Positions 41,664 to 49,933 of a stretch of DNA of 64,000 bases are shown here, piece after piece. How positions within the stretch are numbered: the stretch's first letter is position 1; each line of letters begins with the position of its first letter. The translations under genes and the position numbers were made by a program. This DNA is from Gammaproteobacteria bacterium. GTDB lineage: Bacteria; Pseudomonadota; Gammaproteobacteria; Pseudomonadales; Halieaceae. Location of the stretch: assembly GCA_030433415.1 (NCBI GenBank), contig JAUIMF010000007.1:21130-85129 (forward strand), given 5' to 3'. The notes below the pieces were generated by a model. It was not told where the DNA came from and searched no databases. It saw only the letters and a program-made list of their open reading frames with translations.

Positions 41664-43787
41664 CTAGGCCAGCTTCACCGCGAGCTCGGCGGCGGATTCG
41701 ATGGCACCCTCGATGTAACCAACGCCATTGGCATCACCGATGCTGTGCACCGACAGGCCCGCGCCCTGCAACGCCTCGGCAAGGCTCAGATCGCCCATCG
41801 CTCCCTGGGCCACGATCACGTTCCCGGCCCCGACACGACGGCGCTGGCCACGAAAGTTGCGATAACTGACCGCGCCATCGTCAATGGCAATCTCGGTGGC
41901 GCGGTTGATTAACGTCACGCCAAGCGCTGCGAGCTCTCTGAGCAGGCGCATGCGGCGCACAAGATACAGACCCTTGCCCGGGCGATTCGCCTCGTCGATC
42001 ACCGTCACATTGCGACCACGGTGAGCGAGGTATTCGGCCAGCTCCAGCCCTACCAGCTCTGCGCCGATAACGACAATATCTTTCTTCAGCGGCATCCAGG
42101 CCCGGGAGACCTGGCGCACGATGTGTGGCTGCCTGCCCAGGCGCGTGACATTGCCCATCCAGGCCATGCCCCGGGTAAAACGACTGGTTTTGCGCGCCAG
42201 TCCTGGGTTGGATTCTCCGGCCACCAGAGCACGCATTTCGTCGCCACTGAACACAAAGTCACGATTGCTGCCCGGTATATCCGGCATATCGCGCCGGGCT
42301 CCCGTCGCGACGATCACCTCGTCGGGCGCGAGGTCACGCACCAGCGCGACTGTGGCTTCGGTAGACAAGCGCACGTCGACGGTGGAGCGCGTAAGCTCGC
42401 TGCGCAGCCAGTCCAGCAATTTCAGGTTGGCGGGATAGGCGATGCCCGCAAAGGGTAGCGTACCGCCAAGCCGGTCGCCGGCCTCCAGCAGGGTCACGCG
42501 GTGGCCCTGCTGGCTCAGGCGCAGCGCGGCTTCCATGCCCGCGGGACCGCCGCCAACAACTACCATGTGTCGCGACTTGCTGGTGGCCACCAGCGCGCGT
42601 TCGCGCTCAAAACCGGTCTCTGGGTTGACCGCACACTTGATGTCGCGCTTGAGATAGATCTGGCTGGCGCAGCAGTAGCAGTACACGCAGGGGCGAATAC
42701 GGTCCGCCGCACCCTGGGCGAGTTTGTGCGGCAGGTCGGGGTCCGCAAGCAGTTTGCGACCCATGGCCAGAAAATCGAACTGGCCTTTTTTCAGGCCTTT
42801 CTCGGCGACATCGGGCTCAACGCGTCCGGTGGCAATCACCGGAATCGTGACAGCCTCGCGAATCGCCGCTGCCGCTGGCAACAGATGGCCGGGCTCATGG
42901 GGAATATTGCTCTGGGAATGCAGGGCGCCCTGCCCCACGTCATGGTAGGCGCTCACCGCGATGGCATCGACGCCCGCGGCTTCTACAAGCCTGGCGGTCT
43001 CGATGGCATCGGCAAGGGAAATCCCCTCGGGCTTGCCGTACTCCTTCGAGTCGATCTTGACCCACACGGGATAGTCCCGCCCCACTTCGCGGCGCACCGC
43101 CGCGATGATCTCGAGCAGCAGGCGCGCCCGATTTTCGAGGCTGCCGCCGTATTCATCATCACGTTGATTGGCAAAGGGCGAGAGAAATGCCGAGATGATG
43201 TAGCCGTGCCCCGCGTGAATCTCTACACCATCGACACCCGCTTCTTTGGCACGCCGGGCGGCGGAAGCAAAACGCTCGACAAGCTCGGCGATATCCTCAA
43301 CGCTCATGGGCTGAAGTTCTACCTCGGCACGCATGCCCGCGTACATTTCGGCCATTTCGCTTTCGAGCATCAGCTGGGGCAAATCGATATTGCTCGCCTC
43401 GGGGTACGAGGGCACCAGCAGAGGCCGTCCTGCGGCGCGATCTTCAACCGCCGAGGTGCCGCCATGGTGAAGCTGCATCGCCAGCCGGGCACCGTGCCGA
43501 TGCACGGTGTCTGCCAGGGCGCGCATGCCGGGAATATGCGAGTCTTCGGAGATTGCCACCTGCCGAGGCTCGTTCGATCCCGCGGGCCAACACACACCGG
43601 CGGAGCCGACCACAATCAGGCCCGCGCCCCCTTCGGCCTGGCGACCGTGGAACGCGGCGATCTTTTCGCCACAGGAACCGTCGGGCTCGGCGAGGTTAAC
43701 CCCCATGGCTGCCACAACCATGCGGTTGCGCAGCGTCATGGAGCCGATCCTGGCGGGACTTAAAAGCGTCTCGTAGTTGCCGCTCAT
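41664..43787 (-). CDS. BaiCD/FadH-like FMN/Fe-S/FAD enoate reductase
   Basis: 707 aa. Residues ~1-350 form the OYE-like TIM barrel (IHAGHGYIISAF holds the His/His pair; GGSLENRARL). The 4Fe-4S motif RPCVYCYCCAS has Cys spaced x2, x2, then x11 to KCAVNP, as in trimethylamine dehydrogenase-like enzymes. The rest is a two-dinucleotide domain (VVGGGPAGMEAALRL, VIGAELVGLELAEYL). This is the layout of 2,4-dienoyl-CoA reductase and of the bile-acid enzymes BaiCD/BaiH, which reduce or oxidise 3-oxo-delta4 bile acids. It follows hsaA by six bases. A dienoyl-CoA substrate is equally possible. Confidence 0.8.
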   Translation of the reverse strand: MSGNYETLLSPARIGSMTLRNRMVVAAMGVNLAEPDGSCGEKIAAFHGRQAEGGAGLIVVGSAGVCWPAGSNEPRQVAISEDSHIPGMRALADTVHRHGARLAMQLHHGGTSAVEDRAAGRPLLVPSYPEASNIDLPQLMLESEMAEMYAGMRAEVELQPMSVEDIAELVERFASAARRAKEAGVDGVEIHAGHGYIISAFLSPFANQRDDEYGGSLENRARLLLEIIAAVRREVGRDYPVWVKIDSKEYGKPEGISLADAIETARLVEAAGVDAIAVSAYHDVGQGALHSQSNIPHEPGHLLPAAAAIREAVTIPVIATGRVEPDVAEKGLKKGQFDFLAMGRKLLADPDLPHKLAQGAADRIRPCVYCYCCASQIYLKRDIKCAVNPETGFERERALVATSKSRHMVVVGGGPAGMEAALRLSQQGHRVTLLEAGDRLGGTLPFAGIAYPANLKLLDWLRSELTRSTVDVRLSTEATVALVRDLAPDEVIVATGARRDMPDIPGSNRDFVFSGDEMRALVAGESNPGLARKTSRFTRGMAWMGNVTRLGRQPHIVRQVSRAWMPLKKDIVVIGAELVGLELAEYLAHRGRNVTVIDEANRPGKGLYLVRRMRLLRELAALGVTLINRATEIAIDDGAVSYRNFRGQRRRVGAGNVIVAQGAMGDLSLAEALQGAGLSVHSIGDANGVGYIEGAIESAAELAVKLA

Positions 43788-43793
43788 GGGCTG

Positions 43794-44957
43794 TCAGACA
43801 AACTCGTCCTGGGACTCGGCGCCGATCATCATGCCGCCCAGGTTACGGGCAAAGCCCACGGGGTTGTTGGCGACGTGGCTGCGGGCGATGTGTATGTCCT
43901 TCCAGATTTCCTGGATGGGGTGACCATCGAAGACGCTACGACCACCTGCCACGTCGAATATCAGATCCACCGCCTTGTTCATCTTTTCGATCACCAGCGA
44001 CGCCTGGTAGCGGTACTTGACCCGGTCAACCATCGGAATCTCTTCGCCGCGATTGAGCGTGTCCATCATGATGTCGAAGTTGCGGTAGAGCACCGCTTCG
44101 GTCTCATCGATCAGGTTTTGGGCCTGGGCGAGACGCGACGTGATATCGGGGTCACCCGCCGCCTTGGTCGGGTCCGTGCTGGCCCCGTTGAGCTTTTCAA
44201 TAAACAGCGAAATGGCGTGCTTCGCCGCGCCGATCGCCGGCGATGACACGATGCGAATAAACAGCTGTGCCCACGGCATGCTGTACATGGGATTGTTCTG
44301 ATCGTTCTTGCACAGGAAGCCGTCCAGGCGCTTGTGCGAACGGTAGTCCGGCACAAACACGGGCTCGTCGATCACGATATCGTTGGAACCCGTCGCGTGC
44401 AGCCCCATGGGGAACCAGGTGTCCTCAATGCGATAGTCGCTGCGGGGAATCAGGAAGGTCCGGTAACCCTCGCCGGGCACGATACCGCCCAGCAGCGCCC
44501 AGGTGCAGTGATGGGAACCGGAGCTCCAGCCCCAACGACCACTGACCATACAGCCACCGTCGGCGACTTCAACCTTGGCACCAACGGGGTTGTAGGAGCT
44601 TGAAACACAGGTGTCGGGGTCTTCGCCGTACACGTCGCGCTGGGCCTGCTCATCCATGATGGCGATCTGAAAGGCGTGCACCGCGATGATGCCGGCCACC
44701 CAGCCAGCGCTCATATCTTTCTCGGCGATCGCGATCTGTTTTTCGAAAAACTCCTGGGGCGTGCACTCCAGACCGCCCCACTTCTTGGGCAGAAATGCGC
44801 GCATCAGACCCGCCTCTTTCATCTCGGCCACCGACTTGTCTGCCAGCTGGCGCGCCTGGCGCGAGGCCTCGGCCCGCTCTGCGAAGTTGCCGAGCACAGG
44901 ATCGATATCGATGAGCTGTTCGCTGTGGATTTTGGTGACGTTGGCAGGTGCGGTCAT
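43794..44957 (-). CDS. hsaA: HsaA/TesA2-like flavin-dependent 3-HSA hydroxylase, oxygenase component
   Basis: 387 aa ACAD-fold group D flavin monooxygenase. SGRWGWSSGSHHCTWALLGG, 'DTWFPMGLHATGSNDIV', 'KYRYQASLVIEKMNKAV' and a C-terminal IHIARSHVANNP, where the conserved His (361) is at the usual active-site place. Such proteins use reduced flavin from a separate reductase to hydroxylate a phenol; HsaA hydroxylates 3-HSA to the catechol cut by HsaC. The probable reductase is encoded at 17408-18376. GAGGGA ribosome site. Promoter region upstream has a TTACGCGTAA palindrome. Confidence 0.85.
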   Translation of the reverse strand: MTAPANVTKIHSEQLIDIDPVLGNFAERAEASRQARQLADKSVAEMKEAGLMRAFLPKKWGGLECTPQEFFEKQIAIAEKDMSAGWVAGIIAVHAFQIAIMDEQAQRDVYGEDPDTCVSSSYNPVGAKVEVADGGCMVSGRWGWSSGSHHCTWALLGGIVPGEGYRTFLIPRSDYRIEDTWFPMGLHATGSNDIVIDEPVFVPDYRSHKRLDGFLCKNDQNNPMYSMPWAQLFIRIVSSPAIGAAKHAISLFIEKLNGASTDPTKAAGDPDITSRLAQAQNLIDETEAVLYRNFDIMMDTLNRGEEIPMVDRVKYRYQASLVIEKMNKAVDLIFDVAGGRSVFDGHPIQEIWKDIHIARSHVANNPVGFARNLGGMMIGAESQDEFV

Positions 44958-45036
44958 GGGCGTGTCCCTCGTGGTTGTCGCTCAACGCATGCGGCGCCTT
45001 CCGCGGAGTCATATCCGCATATAAAGCACCTTTCAA

Positions 45037-45083
45037 TTACGCGTAACTGTATTTCGAGGCTAACTATAATTCCATTTGCGTAA
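45037..45083. promoter_or_regulatory. hsaA upstream region with TTACGCGTAA and TTGCGTAA elements
   Basis: TTACGCGTAA (45037-45046) is a perfect 10-base palindrome 80 bases upstream of hsaA. TTGCGTAA (45076-45083), followed by TATGG, lies 30 bases further upstream. Both share the core seen in the palindrome between the hsaB-like gene and its divergent SDR (18445-18463). The region is AT-rich compared with its surroundings, and includes TATAAT-like sequence on the plus strand at 45065-45070. It fits a regulated promoter controlled by the adjacent Lrp/AsnC proteins. Confidence 0.5.
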
Positions 45084-45123
45084 TATGGGGTACCACAAAT
45101 CAACTATTGGCCAAATCTGACCG

Positions 45124-45600
45124 TCAGTCGCAGTTCTGCTCCAATACCCGACCCCAGCGATAGTCGTACTTGAGAAGGCGAGCCACCAGGGACGTATCGA
45201 CATGGCGCACGCCGGCGATGCTCATGAGTTCCCGGTCCACCAGGTCCATCAGTTCCTCACCCGAGGTCACGGCGGTCATGGCCAGAATGTTGTAGCGCCC
45301 GAGCGTGGTCGCGACGAAGCGCACCGCATCGAGCCGTGCAACCGCTGTAGCCACGTCGCGGGTCAACGCCAGGTCCGTATGGATACCCAGGTAGGCCAGG
45401 CTGGGTGTGGCCTCACCGAGCGTGGTTGTGACGGGAACAATGCGGATGATGTTGTCCTGCTGCAGGCGCTTGATCCGCAGACGCACGGTGCCTTCGACAA
45501 TACCCAGGGCCTGGGCGATCTCGCGATTGCTGACACGCGCGTCTTTCCAGAGGAACTCCAGGATTGCCCGATCGATCTGGTCCAGGGCGCGCTCGCTCAT
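45124..45600 (-). CDS. Lrp/AsnC-family transcriptional regulator (distal of pair)
   Basis: 158 aa from the ATG at 45600 that overlaps the preceding regulator's stop (ATGA); an upstream in-frame ATG at 45621 would overlap more. Winged-helix at residues ~10-55 (LDQIDRAILEFLWKDARVSNREIAQALGI), then RAM/effector domain (ATTLGRYNILAMTAVTSGEELMDLVDREL) with a Leu/Val-rich dimer face. Lrp-type proteins form octamers that bind spaced elements and sense small molecules. It is 166 bases upstream of hsaA and likely regulates it. Effector unknown; a steroid CoA or amino acid is possible. Confidence 0.82.
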   Translation of the reverse strand: MSERALDQIDRAILEFLWKDARVSNREIAQALGIVEGTVRLRIKRLQQDNIIRIVPVTTTLGEATPSLAYLGIHTDLALTRDVATAVARLDAVRFVATTLGRYNILAMTAVTSGEELMDLVDRELMSIAGVRHVDTSLVARLLKYDYRWGRVLEQNCD

Positions 45601-46055
45601 GAGCTCAGCCCCGGCGTCCACTCGGATTCGTACTTGAGCACATCGACGGCAAAGGCGGGAATCAGCCGCGCCACGCCCTCGACGTTGATCACCTCTTCAT
45701 GAAGAAAGCGCTGCAGCTCGCCGTGATCCCTGGCGCCCACCAGCAACTCTAGAGCGCAGCTTCCCGTCGTTACGTTGACGCAGAAAACCTCGGGGAATCC
45801 GGCCAACTCCCGACCGACCTGATCGACGGAGCGCCCCTCCACTTCAATGCCGACCGCCAGCAAAATCTCGAAGCCAGCGGCGTAATAGTCCGTCATGGCC
45901 ACCACGCGCAGCCCGTTTTCGGACTCCAGTCGGCGCATGCGTTTGCGCACCGTCGAGGCAGTGGACTCCACGCGCTGGGCGATATCGGTGACAGACATAC
46001 GGCCGTCCTCGCGCAGGGCGTCGAGTATCCGCGTATCGAGGGGATCAAGCGTCAT
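45597..46055 (-). CDS. Lrp/AsnC-family transcriptional regulator (proximal of pair)
   Basis: 152 aa. MTLDPLDTRILDALREDGRMSVTDIAQRVESTASTVRKRM is the HTH half, then the effector half with VVAMTDYYAAGFEILLAVGIEVEGRS. AGGATAA ribosome site. Its stop overlaps the next regulator's start by four bases, so the two are made together and could form mixed oligomers. Sequence similarity between the two is only at family level. The SDR at 46120 lies upstream in the same orientation, with a 64-base gap that may hold a promoter. Confidence 0.82.
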   Translation of the reverse strand: MTLDPLDTRILDALREDGRMSVTDIAQRVESTASTVRKRMRRLESENGLRVVAMTDYYAAGFEILLAVGIEVEGRSVDQVGRELAGFPEVFCVNVTTGSCALELLVGARDHGELQRFLHEEVINVEGVARLIPAFAVDVLKYESEWTPGLSS

Positions 46056-46119
46056 GGTGCCAGCGTTATCCTGGGTTGCGACGCCGCATCATAGCCTGCC
46101 CGTGAGCGGGACCAAAAGG

Positions 46120-46866
46120 TCAGGCCAGGGCACCACCATCAACGCGAATATGCTCGCCGGTGATATGAGCCCCGTCATCCGAGGCGAGCATGGCGATGAC
46201 CGATGCGACGACTTCGGGGCCACGCACACCCGTCATGGAGCGGAGGCGTCCGAGCTTGCGCAGGTCTGCACCCTCTGGAAACGTGGGCGAGGTCATGGGT
46301 GTCTTGATGTCTGCGGGACAAACACAGTTGGCGCGCAGACCCTGGTCTGCGTATTCCACGGCAATCGCCCGGGTCATGGCGAGCACCGCACCCTTGGATG
46401 CGGCGTAGGCCGCTCCCCAGGGAACGCCCTGCAGTGAGGCCGTGGACGCCGCATTGACGATGTTGCCCTGTTGCTCGAGCAATGCAGGCACCGCCTCGCG
46501 ACAAAGCAGGAACGTGCCGGTCACGTTGACGCGCTGCACCTGCTCAAAATCCGCCAGGCTCAACTCATGAAAATGGTCGAAGCGCAGAATGCCGGCCATG
46601 TTGGTCAGCTGATGCAAGGCGCCAAACTGCGATAAGCAGCGCTGGACGACCTCGCGCACCTGCCCTTCGTCCGTGACATCGCACAGCGCCGTGGTGATCG
46701 TAGCCCCCACCTCACGCAGCGCCGCCTCGGTCTCGGCCAGGGCCTGCTCCTGTAAATCCACGGCGAAGATCGTTGCACCCTCGGCGGCAAAGCGTTCCGC
46801 GGTGGCGCGACCAATGCCCGACGCAGCGCCAGAGATCAGGGCGACGCGATTCTTCAATCTGCTCAT
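46120..46866 (-). CDS. Classical SDR oxidoreductase
   Basis: 248 aa from the ATG at 46866 (GAGGTGACA upstream; the longer open frame overlaps the next SDR). SGAASGIGRATAERF loop, acidic VDLQEQ after beta-2 (NAD), 'NMAGILRF' in place of NNAG, AASTASLQGVPWG, YAASKGA, CVCPADIKTPM and ITGEHIRVDGGALA. A general FabG/cyclopentanol dehydrogenase-like SDR; the Asn-Met in NNAG is a minor oddity. Substrate unknown. It is the last gene of the HIP catabolic operon, seven bases after the other SDR. Confidence 0.75.
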   Translation of the reverse strand: MSRLKNRVALISGAASGIGRATAERFAAEGATIFAVDLQEQALAETEAALREVGATITTALCDVTDEGQVREVVQRCLSQFGALHQLTNMAGILRFDHFHELSLADFEQVQRVNVTGTFLLCREAVPALLEQQGNIVNAASTASLQGVPWGAAYAASKGAVLAMTRAIAVEYADQGLRANCVCPADIKTPMTSPTFPEGADLRKLGRLRSMTGVRGPEVVASVIAMLASDDGAHITGEHIRVDGGALA

Positions 46867-46873
46867 TGTCACC

Positions 46874-47692
46874 TCAGACCCGATCCGCGCGGTTATCCAG
46901 GTTTGTGATGTCGAACTTGGGAACATAGAGTTGGGGAGTCTTGCCCCCATCCACCGGTAAGATCACACCCGTGATGAACGAGGCGTCACCGGAGGCAAGA
47001 AAACAGATCGCCTGGGCAACTTCTTCGGGCGTGGCGGCCCGCTCCATGGGAATGGCGTCGGTGATGATCTTTTTCACCGCTTCGTTCTTGGCCGTCGCCG
47101 CCGAGAATCCCGGCGTATCGATGGCACCGGGCGCCACCACATTGACGCGCACGTTGTGCGGCGCCGCCTCCATGGCCGCACACTGGCTGAACTGGTTCAG
47201 GGCCGCTTTGGCTGCCCCGTAGGCCCCGCTGGCGATACCGGCGCGCAGACTGCTCACCGAGGACACGTTGACAATGCTGCCGCTGCCCTGGGGAATCATG
47301 GTTCTGAATGCGGCCTTGGTACCGATAAATACGCTGTCGACGCCCACGCCGAAATTGCTGCGCCACTCGTCCAGACCCTGGTCGGCGATCATGCCGCCAA
47401 TCACCGAGGGCGCATTGTTGACCAGCACATCCAGGCGCCCATGCTCGGCGGCGGTGTCGGTAATCAGCTGATCAAAGGCGTCGGTGTCACCCACGTCCAA
47501 CGCCACCGCCGTCATGGAACCGGGCAGGCCCTGGACACGCTCAAGCAACTCGTCCAGCTTGGGCTTGCGACGCGCACAGGCGACCACATGGGCACCCTCG
47601 GCCGCCAGTTGCAGCACGGTGCTGCGGCCAACGCCCAGGCTGCCACCGGTGACCACGGCCACCTGGCCGGCAAAACGCTCGTTGTGAAACAT
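46874..47692 (-). CDS. Classical SDR oxidoreductase next to FadA6
   Basis: 272 aa from the ATG at 47692, whose A is shared with the TGA stop of the FadA6 homologue (TGATG). TGGSLGVGRSTVLQL loop, 'CARRKPKLDEL' (NADP-type), NNAPSVIGGMI, VSSVSSLRAGIASGAYGAAKAA with the Tyr/Lys pair, and ITGVILPVDGGKTP. Coupled translation with the thiolase suggests a 3-hydroxyacyl-CoA dehydrogenase providing the thiolase's beta-keto substrate, but that is inferred. Residues after 250 (LYVPKFDITNLDNRADRV) are an extra tail. Confidence 0.75.
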   Translation of the reverse strand: MFHNERFAGQVAVVTGGSLGVGRSTVLQLAAEGAHVVACARRKPKLDELLERVQGLPGSMTAVALDVGDTDAFDQLITDTAAEHGRLDVLVNNAPSVIGGMIADQGLDEWRSNFGVGVDSVFIGTKAAFRTMIPQGSGSIVNVSSVSSLRAGIASGAYGAAKAALNQFSQCAAMEAAPHNVRVNVVAPGAIDTPGFSAATAKNEAVKKIITDAIPMERAATPEEVAQAICFLASGDASFITGVILPVDGGKTPQLYVPKFDITNLDNRADRV

Positions 47693-48843
47693 CAGCTCAA
47701 TCTCTCCAGAATAGTTACGTTGGCCTGGCCACCGCCCTCGCACATGGTCTGCAGGCCATAGCGGCCACCGCTGCGTTCAAGCTCATGCAGCAGCGTCGTC
47801 ATGAGTTTGGTACCCGTCGCGCCCAGGGGATGCCCCAGGGCGATGGCGCCACCGTTGACGTTGGTTTTTTCGTGGTCGAAACCCGTGTCGGCAAGCCATG
47901 CCATGGGCACCGATGCAAAGGCTTCGTTGATCTCGACAAGATCGATGTCGTTCATGCTCATGCCCGCGCGCTTGAGGGCATATTCCGTCGCGGGAATCGG
48001 CGCCGTGAGCATCCAGATGGGGTCAGCGGCGCGCACACTCATGTGGGCAATGCGAGCCCGGGGCGTCAGCCCATAGCGCTTCAACGCGGCTTCGGACACG
48101 ACCAACAGGGCGCTGGCTGCATCACAAGTCTGACTCGATACCGCCGCTGTCACCTTGTCGCAGCCGAACAGGTAGTCGAGTTCTGCCATTTGCTCCAGGG
48201 TCGTATCGCGCACCGTTTCGTCCATGACCACCTCGCCCAGGGGCAGGATTTCGCGATCAAATCGACCCTCGCTGATGGCCTGGCGAGCCCGGCGATGGGA
48301 CTCCAGCGCGAAGCGCTCGAGTTCCTCCCGGGACAGATTCCATTTGTCGGCAATCATCTGCGCAGAGCGAAACTGCGTTGGCGGCTCGGCGCCGTAGCGC
48401 GCCACCCAGCCCTCGGAGCCCGAGAACGGATCGCTAAAGCCCAGGGCGTTGCCCGCGATCATCGCCGAGCTGATGGGTATCTGGGTCATGGTCTGCACAC
48501 CACCGGCGATCACCACATCCTGCGTGCCCGACATCACCGCCTGCGCCGCGAAATGCACCGCCTGCTGCGACGATCCGCACTGGCGATCCACCGTGGTGCC
48601 GGGCACCGCCTCTGAGAGGCCCGCGGCCAGCCAGCAACTGCGTGCGATATCACCGGCCAGGGGGCCGATGGTATCGACACAGCCAAAGATCACATCATCA
48701 TAGTCTTCGTCGGGTATACCGTTACGATCCACCAGGGTCCGCAGTACGTGGGCACCCAGATCGGCTCCGTGGATGTGAGCCAGACCTCCCTTGCGCCGCC
48801 CTGTGGGCGTGCGTAGCGCGTCAACGATGTACGCCTCAGGCAT
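47692..48843 (-). CDS. fadA6: FadA6-like thiolase (C/D-ring catabolism)
   Basis: 383 aa thiolase. Cys in [20 protein letters not shown], then [12 protein letters not shown], '[12 protein letters not shown]', '[13 protein letters not shown]'-like region ([13 protein letters not shown]), [21 protein letters not shown] and [15 protein letters not shown]. This set is a close match to mycobacterial FadA6 as I remember it, which works in the HIP part of cholesterol degradation on the ring-opened dioyl-CoA. Its start is eight bases inside the small ACAD gene and its stop runs into the SDR, so it sits within a tight operon. Confidence 0.87.
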   Translation of the reverse strand: MPEAYIVDALRTPTGRRKGGLAHIHGADLGAHVLRTLVDRNGIPDEDYDDVIFGCVDTIGPLAGDIARSCWLAAGLSEAVPGTTVDRQCGSSQQAVHFAAQAVMSGTQDVVIAGGVQTMTQIPISSAMIAGNALGFSDPFSGSEGWVARYGAEPPTQFRSAQMIADKWNLSREELERFALESHRRARQAISEGRFDREILPLGEVVMDETVRDTTLEQMAELDYLFGCDKVTAAVSSQTCDAASALLVVSEAALKRYGLTPRARIAHMSVRAADPIWMLTAPIPATEYALKRAGMSMNDIDLVEINEAFASVPMAWLADTGFDHEKTNVNGGAIALGHPLGATGTKLMTTLLHELERSGGRYGLQTMCEGGGQANVTILERLS

Positions 48844-49918
48844 AGCTCAGTTCCTCGTCCTGGCGACCGAAGCTGTACTCCGGTCCCGTCAGGGCGCCCT
48901 CACGCAACAACCATTGATGCACCCGGTTTTTGTGGAAGCCCGCATCACCCCAGGCCTTGTCCAGGGCCCAGGCATGCTTCATCCAGATCTGCAGATCACA
49001 CTCCCAGGTGTAACCCATGGCACCGTGCACCTGCATGGCATTGCGGGCGGCCAGCAATGCCGCCTCTCCCGTCGCGACCTTGGCATGCGATATGGCGTAG
49101 TCGGCACGCTCCGCTGCAACCGACACCGTGTAGGCGGAGCGATATAGCGGTGGCCGCGCAAACTCCAGGCGCGTGGCGCAATCCGCCATGAGGTGTTTAA
49201 CCGCCTGGAAGCTGCCGATAGCTTTGCCAAACTGCTCCCGGTCCATGCTGTAGTTCACCGCGCGTTCGATCATGCCCTGGGCAAGGCCCGCCAGCTGCGC
49301 CGCCGCGCCGAGGGCGCCGCGATTGAGCGCTGCGCGCCAGAGCTTCGCGCCGTAATTGCCACTCGCCACGCAGCTTTTTTCTGACGCCGTCCAGTCCACG
49401 CGCACCAGCCGCCGACTCGGGTCGACGGACCCCACGGGCGTAAGCATGACTTCGTCGCGCGCCACCAGGTGCACCTCGTCGCCCTGGGGCAGGATGAACC
49501 AGTCCCGGTCCGCGCCAAAATTGATGTACGGGTTGATCAGGTGTCCAACGCCAAGGCGAATCTTACCGGCCAGCAGCTGTGGCAGGAGCTGGGCACAACG
49601 CTCATTGTCTAACGCCAGCTCCGCCAGGAGCGGCGCACAGACCAGGGCGTCGTTAATGATCGACTCGGGCAGCGCCACCTGCCCCGCCGCTTCGGCAATG
49701 AGCACGATGTCCACCGCGGTTAGACCCAGGCCGCCCTGCTCCTCGGGTACGAGCATGATCGGTATGCCCATCTCGGCGATCTGCTTTTCCACCTCGGCAT
49801 CGGCACCACTTTCGGTGTCCCACCGGGCGCGAATCCGCTCAGGAGTTACCTCGTTTCTGAGCATGCTGGCAACGGCGTTGTGAAACTCGAGCTGCTCCTC
49901 GCTGAAAGAAAAGTCCAT
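48836..49918 (-). CDS. Acyl-CoA dehydrogenase, small/beta-type subunit (FadE32/33-like)
   Basis: 360 aa. MDFSFSEEQLEFHNAVASML, 'MDREQFGKAIGSFQAVKHLMAD' and C-terminal 'MQVHGAMGYTWECDLQIWMKHAW'. It pairs with the large ACAD 15 bases upstream; in Mycobacterium the FadE31-FadE32/33 heteromers act late in C/D-ring degradation and lie next to fadD3 and fadE30. GGGGAGAC ribosome site. The FadA6-like thiolase overlaps its end. Assignment to FadE32 versus FadE33 is not possible by eye. Confidence 0.8.
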   Translation of the reverse strand: MDFSFSEEQLEFHNAVASMLRNEVTPERIRARWDTESGADAEVEKQIAEMGIPIMLVPEEQGGLGLTAVDIVLIAEAAGQVALPESIINDALVCAPLLAELALDNERCAQLLPQLLAGKIRLGVGHLINPYINFGADRDWFILPQGDEVHLVARDEVMLTPVGSVDPSRRLVRVDWTASEKSCVASGNYGAKLWRAALNRGALGAAAQLAGLAQGMIERAVNYSMDREQFGKAIGSFQAVKHLMADCATRLEFARPPLYRSAYTVSVAAERADYAISHAKVATGEAALLAARNAMQVHGAMGYTWECDLQIWMKHAWALDKAWGDAGFHKNRVHQWLLREGALTGPEYSFGRQDEELSYA

Positions 49919-49933
49919 GGCGAGTCTCCCCAG

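Noticed and set aside
42501..43763. Long open frame antisense to the BaiCD-like gene
   Set aside because: Composition artefact of third-position GC bias; no domain recognised, and the opposite strand has full FMN/Fe-S/FAD motifs.
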